A stretch of 64,000 nucleotides of DNA, from NCBI GenBank assembly GCA_021209875.1, contig JAGYVD010000003.1, positions 1,984,001 through 2,048,000 of the forward strand, written 5' to 3'. Source of the DNA: Rosellinia necatrix. Taxonomy: Eukaryota > Ascomycota > Sordariomycetes > Xylariales > Xylariaceae. A model generated the notes under the pieces. That model made no database searches. It saw nothing but the letters and a program-made list of their open reading frames with translations, and was not told where the DNA came from. The position numbers were made by a program, and so were the translations under genes. Below are positions 13,303-24,757 of this stretch, in pieces (the first letter of the stretch is position 1; each line of letters opens with the position of its first letter).

Positions 13303-14236
13303 GGGATTCGTATGCAATACATATCGCGTTAGTAGAGAGTAGACAGGATGGGATGGGATGGTGTTAGACCGCCGCCACCGATGTAACCCATGAGATCGTC
13401 GACCATACTTCGGCGCCGTATGGCTCGGCTCGTAAAAAACAAAACCAAAAAACCAACGGGCTCTAGTGATTGTCGTCCGCTGCTACCACTAGGCGGTGTG
13501 TTTCAACCCTTTTTGGGGAGGGGGTGGTTTTTTTTTTTTTCTGTCTTGTGTCCTCACCCCCCTCTTATTTACTTGTAATCCCAAGGCTGGGTAGGTCTGC
13601 TTACCTTGCATCTGAGAACGGCGTGTGCATACATACATACGGGCTGCGTTGGCCCATGTTCGCTTAATCCTGAACACGTTTTGCTCCGTCTTATGGGACC
13701 TTTCATGGGATTACTGACAAGGAGACTTGACGGAATTTCCCGTTGGAAGAGCTCACCCCTGGGCGGCGGCGAGTACGCGATGTCAAGTTTTTTTATTATT
13801 ATTTTTTATTATTATTGTTCCTCTGAGTACTGGCGGAGAGTCGACGTTTCGGCCTTCGAGAGCTAATATTGGAGGAGGTAAGATAGGGCTGTACACTAAA
13901 GTCACTCGAAAGTAATTAAGTATATGGTATGTATCGCAGGCATAAGCATTCATTCGTTTTAAATCGCTCATGTCATCTATATAACCATGAACACTAGTAA
14001 TCGGAGTTAATGTCGCTTATATTCGGCCATAGGGGCAGCGCTTTTCAGTTTTCGAGAGTATATAACTGTATGTATAGGCAGGTCGGCTAGGTAGCCCGAG
14101 AGTGTTGAATCTAGGGGATCATCCAATCTAAAACGGGGGTATCGTCTGGCGTTGAGAAGAACTACCCTAGACTCTAGGGTTTAAAAATAGTTCCGACTAG
14201 TAATTTTTGTAAGTTGGATTATTCTGCAATCCAGGC

Positions 14237-16414
14237 CTAGTATCGAAAAATCGCATCGGCCATCTTGACGACCTGCGCCATCTCTTCTACGTCATGGACA
14301 CGCGCGATATCGGCGCCGCCTTGGACCGCGGCCGTGACAGTAGCCGCAGTGCCGTAGACGCGGTCTCCAGGATTCGACACACCTGTGATCTTGCCTACGA
14401 AGCTCTTGCGGCTCGAGCCCAGAAGCCAGGGAAGGCCCTTGAGACCGGGCCACTGCCTTAGCTCGGGCATATGTCGTAGGATCTCGAGGTTCTGATCACC
14501 GACCTTGGCGAAACCCATACCGGGGTCCAGGATGATGCGCCAGCGCCGTATTCCGGCCTCTTCCGCAGCGTTGACTCGTTCGCGCAGCTCTTTGGCAAGC
14601 GTGGGGACCAGTCCTTCTGGATATTCATTCATGCGGCTCATCGTCGCCGGCGTGCCGCGCATATGCATCAGACACACCGTGCAGCCCAAGCGGGCGACGG
14701 TCGGTAGCATCGCGTCATCGAGAAGCCCTGCCGACACATCGTTCACGATATCTGCGCCCGCCGCCACCGCGGCTTCCGCCACAGCAGCTCGATATGTATC
14801 TATGCTTATGGATATCTGCGCTGCCTCTGGCATACTGCGGATTAAGGAGATGGCAGGAAGCACGCGGGAGAGCTCTTCCTGTACGCTTACTTCGGGCGCT
14901 CCTGGAGCAGTCGACTGTCCCCCGACATCAATCAACGTTGCGCCGCTAGTGATAAAGTGGCGGATGGTGGAGCGGAGGTTTGAGAGATACGTCGAGGGTG
15001 GAGGAGAGGATGATGAGACGGGATGATCAGCTCCGGTGTCATGACTCGCTCCTGTCCCGTTTCCGGCTTCTGATGTGGGGAGATGTATGCCGCCGTCGCT
15101 AAATGAGTCCGGCGTTACGTTAAGAATAGCCATGACCTGCGTAGCCCTAGTAGAGCGGAGCGCATTAAGCGGGGTTACGGAAGAACGGAGGGGCGTCAGG
15201 GTGGACAGGGGCTCGGTATTCCCGGTCGTAGGAGACGGTAGCTCATTCAAATAATCCTGAATCAGTTTCCAGGGGCGCCCGACGTCAAGGGAACGATGAG
15301 GGATTAGCTCCGCTAAAGGCCGGAGCACGAACTCGCGCTCGGCGATCAAGGGATGCGGGATTTGCAGTCTAGGAAGAGAGACCGTTTCATTTTCGTATAG
15401 TAGAATATCCAGATCGATGTTACGCGGTCCTTTGTCTATAATCTTCCGTCGTCCCATGGACCTCTCTATGTCCTGTAGTGCGTCGAGGAGAGGCAAAGGC
15501 TCTAACTCTGTCTCTATCTGTGAATTGTTTTATATAAGTCATGAGCGACAAAGGTAGATGTGCCAGGATTAGGGCCAGCGAGGTTGACGAATAAAATTGA
15601 TGAAGGATGATATCAAGAAGGTGAATAATATGAGTCAAACAAAGTTATGAGTAGAGAAGTGTGGATTAAACTAAGCAGACGGATGGAGGGAAAAAGAAAA
15701 GAAAAAATAAAAAATAAAAGACACACACACCTCGCAGGCTCCGTTTACAAACCGATCTTGATCGAGCACATACATAGGTTCGGTTTCCCACAGGCTACTC
15801 GTCCGGTTCACCCTAATGCCACGGGCGTCCATTTCACGACACGCCTGCTCGATCGTAGCCACGCGATCGCCGAGGTTGCTGCCGAGTGCGATGTAGGCGG
15901 TTCGCGGCTTGGGAGGCCCTGCCGCCGAGTCCCCATTGCGGAAAAGCAGCGCATCCCTCGGCTGCAGCTTGAGGTCGTTTACGAGTGCCTGGTCCATGGT
16001 GTACCGCTTAAATCCGACGTAGGTCCGTCGTTGGAATGCGGAGACCGGCGTGGACGGGGATCTAGAGATGCCGGTGACTGGACTTGTGCTATAACCTGTG
16101 CTATAACCTGTGCTATGACTTGTGATACGACTTGTGATATGACTCGTGTTGTCACTCGTGTTACAGCGTATGGTGTTATATTGTATGGTGGAGGAGGTAT
16201 GGCGTATGGTGGTATGGCTTGGTGTTGTTTGACGACGGGCAGCGGCGATGCGGACGAAGCCTGTGGTCAACGGCGACTTGATGAATGGGGACTTGATGAA
16301 TGGCGACGTGATGAATGGCGATATGATGAATGACGATGTGGTGAGTGACGAGCATGGCCGAGCATGGTGTGAGCGAAGACCCCATACTCGGAGGGATGAT
16401 GGCGACAGACTCAT
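14237..16414 (-). CDS. bifunctional folate synthesis enzyme HPPK-DHPS
   Basis: Catalyses two consecutive steps of folate synthesis: pyrophosphorylation of 6-hydroxymethyl-dihydropterin (HPPK), then condensation with p-aminobenzoate (DHPS, the sulfonamide target). Exon 1 (16414-15731) and exon 2 (15517-14237) flank a 213-base GTGTGT..CAG intron. The join restores NGACEIETELEPLPLLDAL, and the model gives 654 residues. HPPK starts near residue 171 (TAYIALGSNLGDR; later GPRNIDLDILLY). DHPS starts near residue 353 (VMAILNVTPDSFSDGG; DVGGQSTAPGA; later ILDPGMGFAK and GSSRKSF). The first ~170 residues are Ser/Thr/Ile-rich with short repeats and basic residues, possibly a mitochondrial presequence. 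There is no dihydroneopterin aldolase domain, which the trifunctional yeast FOL1 carries. An internal ATG (MDQALVNDLK) could be an alternative start. Confidence 0.9.
15518..15730 (-). other. intron of the HPPK-DHPS gene
   Basis: On the minus strand the donor is GAG|GTGTGT and the acceptor TTCACAG|ATAGAG, 213 bases. It divides the HPPK domain. Confidence 0.85.
16078..16345. repeat. two groups of imperfect 15-base repeats inside the HPPK-DHPS leader
   Basis: Around 16081-16152 and 16262-16345 the plus strand shows repeating 15-base units (CTGTGCTATAAC and GACTTGATGAATGG types). Because the period is a multiple of three, the frame is kept. They encode the repeated TGYS and SPFIK segments of the N-terminal extension on the minus strand. 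Confidence 0.75.
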
Positions 16415-17586
16415 CGAAGCTCGCTGTCTGATACCCACTCCATGTCATCTGGTCCTACTTACTATGTACTGTATCGACGCATGGCAAACAGTTATCTGGA
16501 TACAGTAAGTCCCAAACAGCTTGAATCGCCAAGTGCCATTCAGGTCGAGCCCAATCGGAAAAAATGATCTGGTCCGCCCATGGCGGGCGGGGTTGCCGGA
16601 CCCATAGTGCGCATATGTACCTACTTTACCTACCTATTTACCTCTGCCCCTCAGGTACCTAGAAGTAGGTAAGTGCAGGTGGAGCACTGCACCGGTGTGG
16701 AAGTCGGAAGTCGCATACCTTAGACAGACTTAGATAAGTAGGTACCTACAAGCTACGGTAGGTAGGGGATTGGGTTGATCATTAGGCATTTGCTGCTTAG
16801 CGTTGACCAGGCGCTAAGGTTGAGAGTAGCTAGCGCATATCCTCTTGTCCAGTTTGTCGGAGATGTGGATGCTTCAACGAGAAAATAGTCCAAGACGAAT
16901 ACCTAGGGGGTAGGAGTTAGGTAGGTGATAAATGTTTGGCATTAGCTTGTCTCGATCTCCGTAGCATATCAAACAGAATATTCCATGGCACGTATGCGAC
17001 CAAATTAGAGCATACCTAGACTTGTTTCCTTCCCCTTCTTTTCTTTTCGCCATTACTCACTCACGTACAACTCAAGCCGCCGGTACCACTCTGCCGGTTG
17101 GTATCATGCGATGGCAATTGGACCCTAGTACTTTCAGATGTCTACCCGGCAATTCATGGTAGACACCTATATAGTAGGTATACAGTCATGCCCGCCAAGA
17201 GTCAAGATCTTGATTGATAAGGGGCATCAAGCACGGTAAACGGGCAAATCCCTCGACATTGAATCCGCTGCCATCAAGTGTGTCCGAGGACAGAGGACAA
17301 AGGAGCCTCGGCTGCACCGAACGAGGAATAGTTCGTTTGTACCCCAGTGATTACTAATAAAGTCTAACCCAGGCAGGGCTAGTGCGTCGCTGAGAAAGGG
17401 TAGTGTACCTCGGTTCTCCAGAAACGGGCCCGCATCAAGCCAGAACGCCGCGAACTGCCGTTTTCCTATCTACTTAATTCCCCCGTCTCGCCTCGTTCCT
17501 GCGTCTCGAAGTCTACTTTCTACTTTCTCCCTCTCGCCACCTCTTAACTAATCGTTGTTAATATTACACAGCTGCTCTCCGACAAG
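16415..17586. other. divergent intergenic region, shared promoter of HPPK-DHPS and nitronate monooxygenase
   Basis: Both flanking genes start from this spacer. It contains a dense group of CCTAGGTA/TACCTACC words near 16615-16770 and 16900-16930, and pyrimidine-rich sequence just before the nitronate monooxygenase start. No gene is visible. Confidence 0.5.
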
Positions 17587-18842
17587 ATGGCGTCGCCACG
17601 TAGGTCATATTCCAGTCCAGCAGCGCATGGTGGGATCACGGTCGGATGACGATACGCCTGCTAACCTGCCATATTTCACCACAGAGAAGATCCGCACTCC
17701 CATTACCGACCTCTTCGGTATCAAGCACCCTATACTACTGGCTGGTATGAACGTTGCTGCCGGCCCCAAGCTGGCTGCCGCTGTCACAAATGCCGGTGGC
17801 CTGGGTGTTATCGGAGGAATGTCCTACACTCCCGAGATGTTGAAGGAACAGATCGATGAGATGAAGTCCTACCTCCACGACAAGAACGCCCCCTTCGGTA
17901 TCGATCTGCTTCTTCCCCAGGTTGGCGGCAACGCCCGAAAGACAAAGTATGTGGACGCTTCCTGAGCGAGGCGTACGTCGCATAGACTAACAAGTGTCGG
18001 CCTTTAGCTACGACTACACAAAGGGCAAGCTGGATGCGCTCATCAACACAATCATCGAGTCCGGTGCCAAGCTCTTCGTCTCTGCCGTCGGTGTGCCCCC
18101 CAAGTCCGTTGTCGACAAACTGCACAAGCATGGTGTACTGTACATGAACATGGTTGGACACCCCAAGCACGTCCAGAAGGCCCTGGATATTGGCTGTGAT
18201 ATCATTTGCGCCCAGGGCGGCGAGGGTGGCGGTCACACCGGAGATGTCCCCACAACCGTTCTTATCCCCGCCTGCGTCCAGATCTGCAAGGGCCAAAAGA
18301 GCCCCTTGACGGGCAAGCAGGTGGAAGTTATCGCTGCCGGTGGTATTCACAATGGGCAGATGCTGGCCGCTTCGCTCATGATGGGTGCCGGCGCCGTATG
18401 GGTTGGCACTCGGTTTATCCTCGTCCACGAGGCCGGTGCCCCCGAGTCGCACAAAGAATCCGTTAAGACTGCTGGCTTCGACGACACAATACGTACTCTC
18501 ATCTTCACCGGACGTCCTCTCCGGGTGCGCACCAACCCCTACATTGAGAACTGGGAGACTGAGCGTCAAGCCGAACTGAAGGAGCTTACATCCAAGGGAA
18601 TATTGCCTTTCGAGGCTGACTTGGATAAGGTCGCCAACGGTACCTCGGAGGGAAGCGGCTCAGGAGAGGGCGCCAGCGAAGATGAGGTCGAGGAGATGAT
18701 GGACAAGTTTCGCCCATACCTCATGGGCAAGTGTGCTGCCCTGGTCAACGAGGAGAAGAGTGCCAAGGAAGTCGTTGACGAATTCATTACTGATGCTACA
18801 GCGGCGCTAAAGGCCGGTAGCCAGATGACGGCTAAACTATAA
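17587..18842 (+). CDS. nitronate monooxygenase (2-nitropropane dioxygenase family)
   Basis: An FMN-dependent TIM-barrel flavoenzyme that oxidises propionate-3-nitronate and other alkyl nitronates, detoxifying nitro compounds. Three exons: 17587-17599 (only 13 bases), 17685-17946 and 18008-18842, giving 369 residues. The first join makes MASPQKIRTPITDLFGIKHP. That intron has a GTAGGT donor and CTAAC before the CACAG acceptor, so the longer upstream open frame is intronic. Seen motifs: LAGMNVAAGPKLAAAV and GGLGVIGG at the N-terminus, AQGGEGGGHTGD with the family's catalytic histidine, AAGGIHNGQ and GAGAVWVGTRF of the phosphate-binding part. The C-terminal tail has an acidic, Gly/Ser-rich insert (GSGEGASEDEVEE). 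It stands alone, divergent from the folate gene. Confidence 0.93.
17600..17684 (+). other. intron 1 of the nitronate monooxygenase gene
   Basis: GTAGGT donor, CTAAC branch site at 17661 and CACAG acceptor, 85 bases. It follows a 13-base coding exon. Confidence 0.75.
17947..18007 (+). other. intron 2 of the nitronate monooxygenase gene
   Basis: GTATGT donor, GACTAAC branch and CTTTAG acceptor, 61 bases. It joins ARKTN to YDYTKGK. Confidence 0.9.
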
Positions 18843-19588
18843 TTTTGTTAAACATCTAATGGAGTGGGTTAATGAGCATTGCTGAGTCCTGCCACTAAGC
18901 AGATGAGGAGCTGGAATACGGCACAAGCATCAATGTCCGAAGCGGACATAACGGGATAGCATTGAAAGCATCATGTATAAGACGGGGAGGTCCCTTGTTA
19001 GCATTATATGAACATGAATTTATTGCGTATTAACTAACAGCAAAGCTATAATATGGTTTGGTGACAGACAACTGACAGGTTGCGTGTATACCTATTTAGG
19101 TACCTGGTAGGCAGTTTATAATCTACGTGCATGCCTGCCTCGGGTAGGTTTGAGTGGAGGACTTACACCAGCCATGCTTGCCTACCCAGGTACCTACGGT
19201 ACGTACGTGCTTGTGTATGCCCTTCTCGGCAGCTGGGGGTTGACCCACTTGTCGCCGCCGTGCTTGATGCAGTGTGTCCCATCCGGGTGTCCTTCGAAGG
19301 CCCTCAACCTCAACCACGTGGGTATAGTATAGCTACATCTGACGTCATCACTTAACAGCAGCATATTAGCTGTTGTGTACCATACCCGTACAACCATGCC
19401 GTCGATACTTCCCAAATGCCCACTCGGCTTAATTAACCGGCAGCCTTTCTCTCGCCACTATGGGTAGGGTGCGTTAAATCAAGAGTTTCTTCAGAGAATC
19501 ATCACTCCTTCAATTCAGTCTCAAACTAGGCGAGAACACTTGCACACGAGCGCCACATTCAACACAAACACAATCTCAAGACTTCATA
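18843..19588. other. intergenic region
   Basis: No gene seen. It holds several GTACCTAGG/ACGTACG-like words near 19085-19210 and an A/C-rich leader directly before the next gene. Confidence 0.5.
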
Positions 19589-20561
19589 ATGGCGGAGACA
19601 CACGAATTTTCTGCCCAAAATCTCTTTAATGTTAAGGGCTTTGTGGCCGTCGTAACGGGCGGTGGCACGGGCATCGGGCTAATGGCAACACAAGCGCTCG
19701 CGGCCAACGGCGCCAAAGTCTACATCACGGGGCGACGGATAGAGGCCCTCGAGCGGGCGGCGGAGGAACACCAACCGTCGGGCGGGGAAGGGCAGATCAT
19801 CCCGATCGGGCCGTGCGATGTGACGAAGAAGGAAGATCTGAGCCGCCTGGTAGCGTCCATCGGCGCGAAGGAGAAATCTATCCAGCTGCTCGTATGCAGC
19901 GCTGGCGTATCGGGCCCCAAGGCCGAACCCGAGGACACCGACGCTGAGGACTTACGTGCACGCCTCTGGGACAACGAGGATGTCGCCGACTGGCAAGATA
20001 ACTTTCAGACCAATGTGACGGCCGTGTACTTTACGACCGTGGCCTTCCTGCCGCTCCTGCAGGCTTCAAGTGCGTCACCCTCTACACTCCCTTTCCCTGG
20101 TGCTAAAATAAAATAATGAATTAATTACGATGTTAATTCCGAGAGATGCAGTGCGGCCGAAGGGTCAGCTTGAGCCGTTCTCGGCGTCGGTGGTGACCAT
20201 CTCCAGTATGTCGGGCATCATGCGGCACGCGCAGGGGCACTTCAGCTACAACACGGCCAAGGGCGCCACGGTCCACCTGACAAAGCTCATGTCCTCCGAG
20301 TTCCAGAAGGCCGGCATCAGAGTCAACTCCATTGCGCCGGGGTACTTCCCCAGCGAGATGACGGCCAAGGAGAGCGACGGCCGCCAGAAGAGCCACGTGG
20401 CACAAGAGAAGATCCAGGAGAAGGGCCACGTGCCGCTGCAGCGACCCGGGCGGGAGACGGAGATGGGTATGACGGTGCTATACCTGGCGAGGAATCAGTA
20501 CGTCAATGGGGAGATCATCGCCGTTGACGGAGGTGTATTGAATGTCCTTGCCGGACGGTAA
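19589..20561 (+). CDS. short-chain dehydrogenase/reductase (classical SDR)
   Basis: An NAD(P)-dependent oxidoreductase with a Rossmann fold; the substrate cannot be told from sequence. Exons 19589-20069 and 20152-20561 flank an 82-base intron (GTGCGT donor, GCAG acceptor), giving 296 residues. Seen: cofactor motif TGGGTGIG near residue 24, CSAGVSG where most members have NNAG, a helix Asn in NFQTNVTAVYF, the catalytic Ser in ISSMSG and the YxxxK pair in YNTAKG. The C-terminus is GEIIAVDGGVLNVLAGR. It resembles fungal SDRs annotated as RhlG- or FabG-like reductases, which is a similarity and not a function. The gene stands alone between nitronate monooxygenase and aquaporin on the same strand. 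Confidence 0.9.
20070..20151 (+). other. intron of the SDR gene
   Basis: TCAA|GTGCGT donor and GATGCAG acceptor, 82 bases. It keeps the frame from LLQAS into RPKGQLEPF. Confidence 0.8.
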
Positions 20562-21288
20562 AACTGGTTTTCGGAGACGGCGCGGACGCACGTGATGAAA
20601 GAAATGACCCTTTTCGAAGCTCCTGAGTGTATGATTATTCTGTGTATTAACTATCGATCAAAAGTTTCTATGAAGAGATTGGTTGGCACTACTGTATGAA
20701 TAGATATCGGGAGATACTGGGAGAGCAAGTACCATGATGACTCCTACAACTTTCCCCATTCCCCGCAAAGCAACCAAGCGTCGATTAGAAGAAAAGCCAC
20801 CTCCCCATAGTCCGATAAATCCATGATCAATTGTATACGGCAGTATCCGGATAATATTGCTCTGGGAACTCGTTAACCGGGTGTCTTTGCTACAGTGGTG
20901 TCACCGCGACGCCGATTCGCGACCCGCCATCACCTATGCGCGATCTTGACTAAAGCTAACTGGCCAATGTGATAATAGTACAAACTTTAATATGAGAATT
21001 CCCGTAGGCGGCGCACTCGTACACAATAGGATCGCAATGTCCGACCGGCATCTAATCCATTTGTAATTAGCACCGTCATCGTTAGTATTTCTCTAGGCGC
21101 TAGCCATATCTACATGTTGAGCAATTCTTTTCTACAATATATTTATAACATCCTCGTTCATCAGCCGACTCTTCTATATCCTTTATATATTTTGAAAAGC
21201 GACAAATAGGTCTTGCTAGCTGGCCATAAGACCATAAGAGAGCGGGCTTCTGACACAGTTATTCATCCTAATCAATAGTAACACCAAC
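20562..21288. other. intergenic region
   Basis: About 0.7 kb between two genes on the same strand. AT-rich near 21100-21200, immediately upstream of the aquaporin start. No gene seen. Confidence 0.5.
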
Positions 21289-22626
21289 ATGCCATACAGG
21301 TCGTACCTCAAAAGCTCGGACGGGCATCTCAGCCCATTACAAGCTGACCTTGTCGCCGCAACTAGCGAGTTCGTCGGCACGTTCTGGTTCCTATTTTTCG
21401 CGTATTCCGGTCATCTCATGGTGATTAACGAGGGGGCCAGGGCATATATAGATTCGGGGCCGTCAGTGATCATATACGTTTCGCTTGCATGGCAAGTAAG
21501 AACCCAAGATGTCTAAAACCGGGTGGACTAATAAACACTTAGTACGTAATGTCTAGTCCGACTCTCTGCCGTCGCAAGACAGCCGTTGTTGTAATCTCGT
21601 CACGTGTCAGCGTGATCACAAGGTCGCAGCCCTGCACACCCAGCTGACAATGGATTAGATGGGTTTTCTCTACTGGTAACTGTATGGACGATGTATAGGA
21701 TCAGTGGCGGATTTTTTAACCCAGCCGTATGGCACCCCAGCTAGTAGATTGTCAGGCATGCATTTTGGTATTCATTACTAGGCACGCGAGTTGTTGCCTT
21801 GTAACGTCGCGCGCTGACGTGTCTCCCTTCGGGGTCATTATAGGTTACTTTTGGGTTGGCCATGAGCGGTCAGTTATCCGTAAGTAATCCTAGGGTTTGT
21901 TTTCTCCTTGCTTTGGCCGATTTATAGTTACCATCACCCGAAAAGCCAGAATGATGTCTCAAAAGCTTCTCGCAGCTTCCAAATAGTCGGAAGCTATGCC
22001 CCCAGATGACGATAACTAACTCTAATGATCTGTAGTGGAAAAGGACAGCAGTCTGTATTCCCACACAACTAATAGGGAGTGTATGCGCTGGGGCGGTGGT
22101 GAAGGTGCTCTTCCCGGGCGATATCGCATCTTTGAATACGACGTTAGCGATGAATGTCAACATAGCGCAAGGACTCTTCGCCGAGATGTTCTTCACATCG
22201 TATCTTGTGTTCGTCGTGTTGATACTCGCGGCCGAGAAGTCACGCGATACCTTCATAGCCCCGATTGGGATCGGGCTTGCACTCTTTGTGGCAGAGATTC
22301 CAGGTTAGTGGCACCGCGCCGCCCTGTCACGTCCTGTCACATCACATTCTGTCTGCGATAATTATTCGCAAAAAAGAAAAGAAAAAAGGATCTAACTGGA
22401 GGCAGGTGTGTATTTCACCGGCGGATCTTTGAATCCGGCACGCAGCTTTGGGTGTGCCGTGGCAGCGCCCAGCTTTCCGAGCTACCATTGGATATACTGG
22501 GTTGGGCCAGGTCTGGGCGCTGTTATCGCCTCGGGCTATTACCGATTTGTCAAATTTTGTCATTACGAAGAGGTGAATCCAGGCCAGGATGCGTCCAGTC
22601 CAATACCAAGTGTAAATGGGTTATGA
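21289..22626 (+). CDS. aquaporin (MIP family), five exons, possible frame break at intron 1
   Basis: A membrane channel for water or small neutral solutes. Exons as read: 21289-21495, 21659-21726, 21844-21879, 22036-22303 and 22406-22626. Exon 2 carries [13 protein letters not shown] followed by the first NPA box (ISGGFFNPA). Exon 3 is only 36 bases ([12 protein letters not shown]). Exon 4 holds several membrane helices. Exon 5 carries the second NPA box ([13 protein letters not shown]) and the last helix. The joins 2-3, 3-4 and 4-5 use good splice sites and keep frame. The 1-2 join does not: the GTAAGA donor after TGG CAA leaves phase 0, while the ATTAG acceptor before exon 2 demands phase 1. 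Either a microexon or unusual splice is missed, or the gene carries a small indel. Residues around the NPA boxes otherwise look intact. Confidence 0.75.
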
Positions 22627-23101
22627 GAAGAGAGTCGCTGAGGTTCCCGTTGTCTTTCCCAACGCGGGAGAGACGCGTACTGAAGGAGGTTTACGGTATT
22701 GTGGGACAATGCTGGTTGCCTGAGGGTGAGTCAAAAGTTGCTAAGAATATAATTAATGTTGGTTAAATGCGGTTCCCATAAGGCACAAATCAAGTGAACG
22801 CTTAAATAGAAGGAATCTCGGGAGCCCCGTCCAGATACATCTACAAGTCATAGGAACAATAAGTCCAAGGGGAAGTGACGGGGACAGTGTGGTATGTGGA
22901 ATTGCACGGTCTATCCAGCCCCAGCACACTAAGAGGGTACGTTGAGTCACAGGTGGAAGGAACAAGCTCATGTCATCGATAACCCCAATTTCGCATGTGT
23001 TTAGGCGTCCATAAAGCCTCCTATCCCCGTCCTTTGCGCGCCTGACTGTTGCGATCTCTTTCGCAAGACCGCGAGGCAGATGTCGTTGATCGTTCCCTGT
23101 T
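22627..23101. other. intergenic region
   Basis: No gene seen; short spacer between same-strand genes. Confidence 0.5.
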
Positions 23102-24757
23102 ATGCCTAAGAAACGACACCAACCTAAATACTCCAAGCCTCCGTCAGTCGCACCGGAGTCATTACGTCTTTCGTCCCCATCCCAGTCGGGCTCTCCGGGT
23201 GAGTTACTGTCCTCAATGCGCCACCTCTCTCTCTCTCATTCTGTCATGGCCGTGCATCATGCGATAGAGAAATGGTATCCGAACGGTATCCGCAGGCTAT
23301 GTCGACCCAGGCGCCATCGCCCTGAGGGGTTTGCATGGCAACAGCTAGCTAGCTAATTATAACCTTGGTTCTCAGAATATCATGATCGATCGGTTAACGA
23401 GCTCCTCGCAACCCTGCGCCGGAGCACCTTGAACCCTCATGCTGCTCAAGCCGGCCCTAGCTTCTCGGCTGTAGTAGCTCCTAGTGTACCCCCGACGCTC
23501 CGTCATATCCTTCAGCTTCCCGAGCCACCCGCACCGGCTCCCCGCCGCCCCCAAAGACGGGACCTAAACGGCCGTCGTCCCCCTCCCGGTCCACCGCCAC
23601 CTCGCAGTTGGGTTGCGCTCTCGCGTTCACAACACGCGCTGCCTTCTGATATCCCCCGTGATGGCCCGTGCAGTGGTATCAGACATTGGCCGATGCCTGG
23701 TACCGGTGCGCCGGCCGAGGGGAGCCTGGTAGATATGATTCTGCGGCGCATAGCCCTAGACTGGGCCGAACAGCGTGATTGGAATCGTTTCTACCTATAC
23801 AAACTACCTAGTAGACTGCGGGCAGCGCTGTTAGCTCACGTATCCGAGATCTACAGCCCAGGTGTGTCGGTTACGGACCTACGACTCGTTCTAACAGGCC
23901 CATCAGAAGAGGAGCTTGCCGAATATGGGTTAGAGCCGCCGGATGTGAACACACTTAACTCCGATGTCTTTTATCTGGACCTGACAAGCTCGCTTGGGAA
24001 GTCACTCAATCTGAAGGAATTACACGAGTTCCTTTTCGGGTCCAGGAAGGTGGCTGTTCCCACCGAAGATAGCGTACAAGACTCGTGGGATGCGCCCGTA
24101 CCGATACCAGGACCAGTTGATTTGCTGCCAAACTTGACACACCTCTCGCTTGCCATAGACCCGAACTCAACGTTGTCGGTCTCTTGGAAGCAGCTTCTAA
24201 CGCTTTCAGGAAAGCTCGCCCAGCTTACGCAGCTAAGTTTGGCTGGGTGGCCTGAACCTTCACTCACCCCAAACGCTAAACTCGCCAAAATCATCTCGCC
24301 AACAACTGGGCGAAGCGTTCAATATAGTGGCACCGGTCCGTATAGCCATACGCTCGACGGGGACTGGACCGAGGCTATTCTCGTTTTGAAACGTCTAAGC
24401 CGGCTCCTCTACAGCCTCGAATACCTAGATCTCACTGGGTGTTGTGACTGGGCCCGCGCTCTGCGGGAGGAATCCGACGGCGAGTTTACGGTGGATTTCG
24501 TGGATTGGGCCGGTGACTGGGGCAAGATTACCACATTGCGACTCAACTCAGGGTACGGCCTGACGGACGACTCGTCCAATACCGAGGTGCTTCGGTTTGC
24601 CGATTGGGTCGACGAGGCAAGTGCGATAGAAAGGCATATCCGGGCACAGCGTTCCGGCCGGGGTCGATGGATCACAGTTGAAAGAGATGACCTTGCCGAG
24701 AGTGTCCGGGCAATTGCAGAGCGCGAAAGACTCACCTATTTACAAATCCCGTTGTAA
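23102..24757 (+). CDS. hypothetical leucine-rich fungal protein
   Basis: Function not recognised. Exons 23102-23198 and 23376-24757 flank a 177-base intron (GTGAGT donor, CTAAT branch, CTCAG acceptor), giving 492 residues. The join reads SGSPEYHDRSVNELLATLRR. The basic start (MPKKRHQPKYSK) is followed by VNELLATLRR, a Pro/Arg-rich segment near residues 80-120, and a region of hydrophobic LxxLxLxx elements such as LPNLTHLSLAID, LAQLTQLSLAGW, LYSLEYLDLTGC and ITTLRLNSG. That spacing suggests leucine-rich repeats like those of F-box/LRR proteins, but I see no clear F-box. There is no signal peptide or membrane segment. Confidence 0.8.
23199..23375 (+). other. intron of the leucine-rich protein gene
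   Basis: GTGAGT donor and TTCTCAG acceptor, 177 bases. It shows that the coding start is at 23102 and not within the second open frame. Confidence 0.8.

Larger units (their letters stand above)
5477..14236. other. 8.8-kb stretch without a recognisable gene
   Basis: I see no conserved protein, tRNA, 5S rRNA or transposon frame on either strand. The first few hundred bases are probably the 3' untranslated region of the NDT80-family gene. The rest contains homopolymers (poly-A and poly-C near 7416-7442, poly-G near 8112-8130), tetranucleotide and heptanucleotide repeats near 10.4-10.7 kb, CGCA and GA microsatellites near 13.1-13.3 kb, and many copies of a CCTAGGTA/GTACCTAC word between 7.8 and 9.9 kb. 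Large regulatory or noncoding-RNA loci cannot be excluded. Confidence 0.5.

Noticed and set aside
17808..18569. 253-codon antisense frame over nitronate monooxygenase
   Set aside because: Lies opposite a clearly conserved coding frame and has no recognisable domain.
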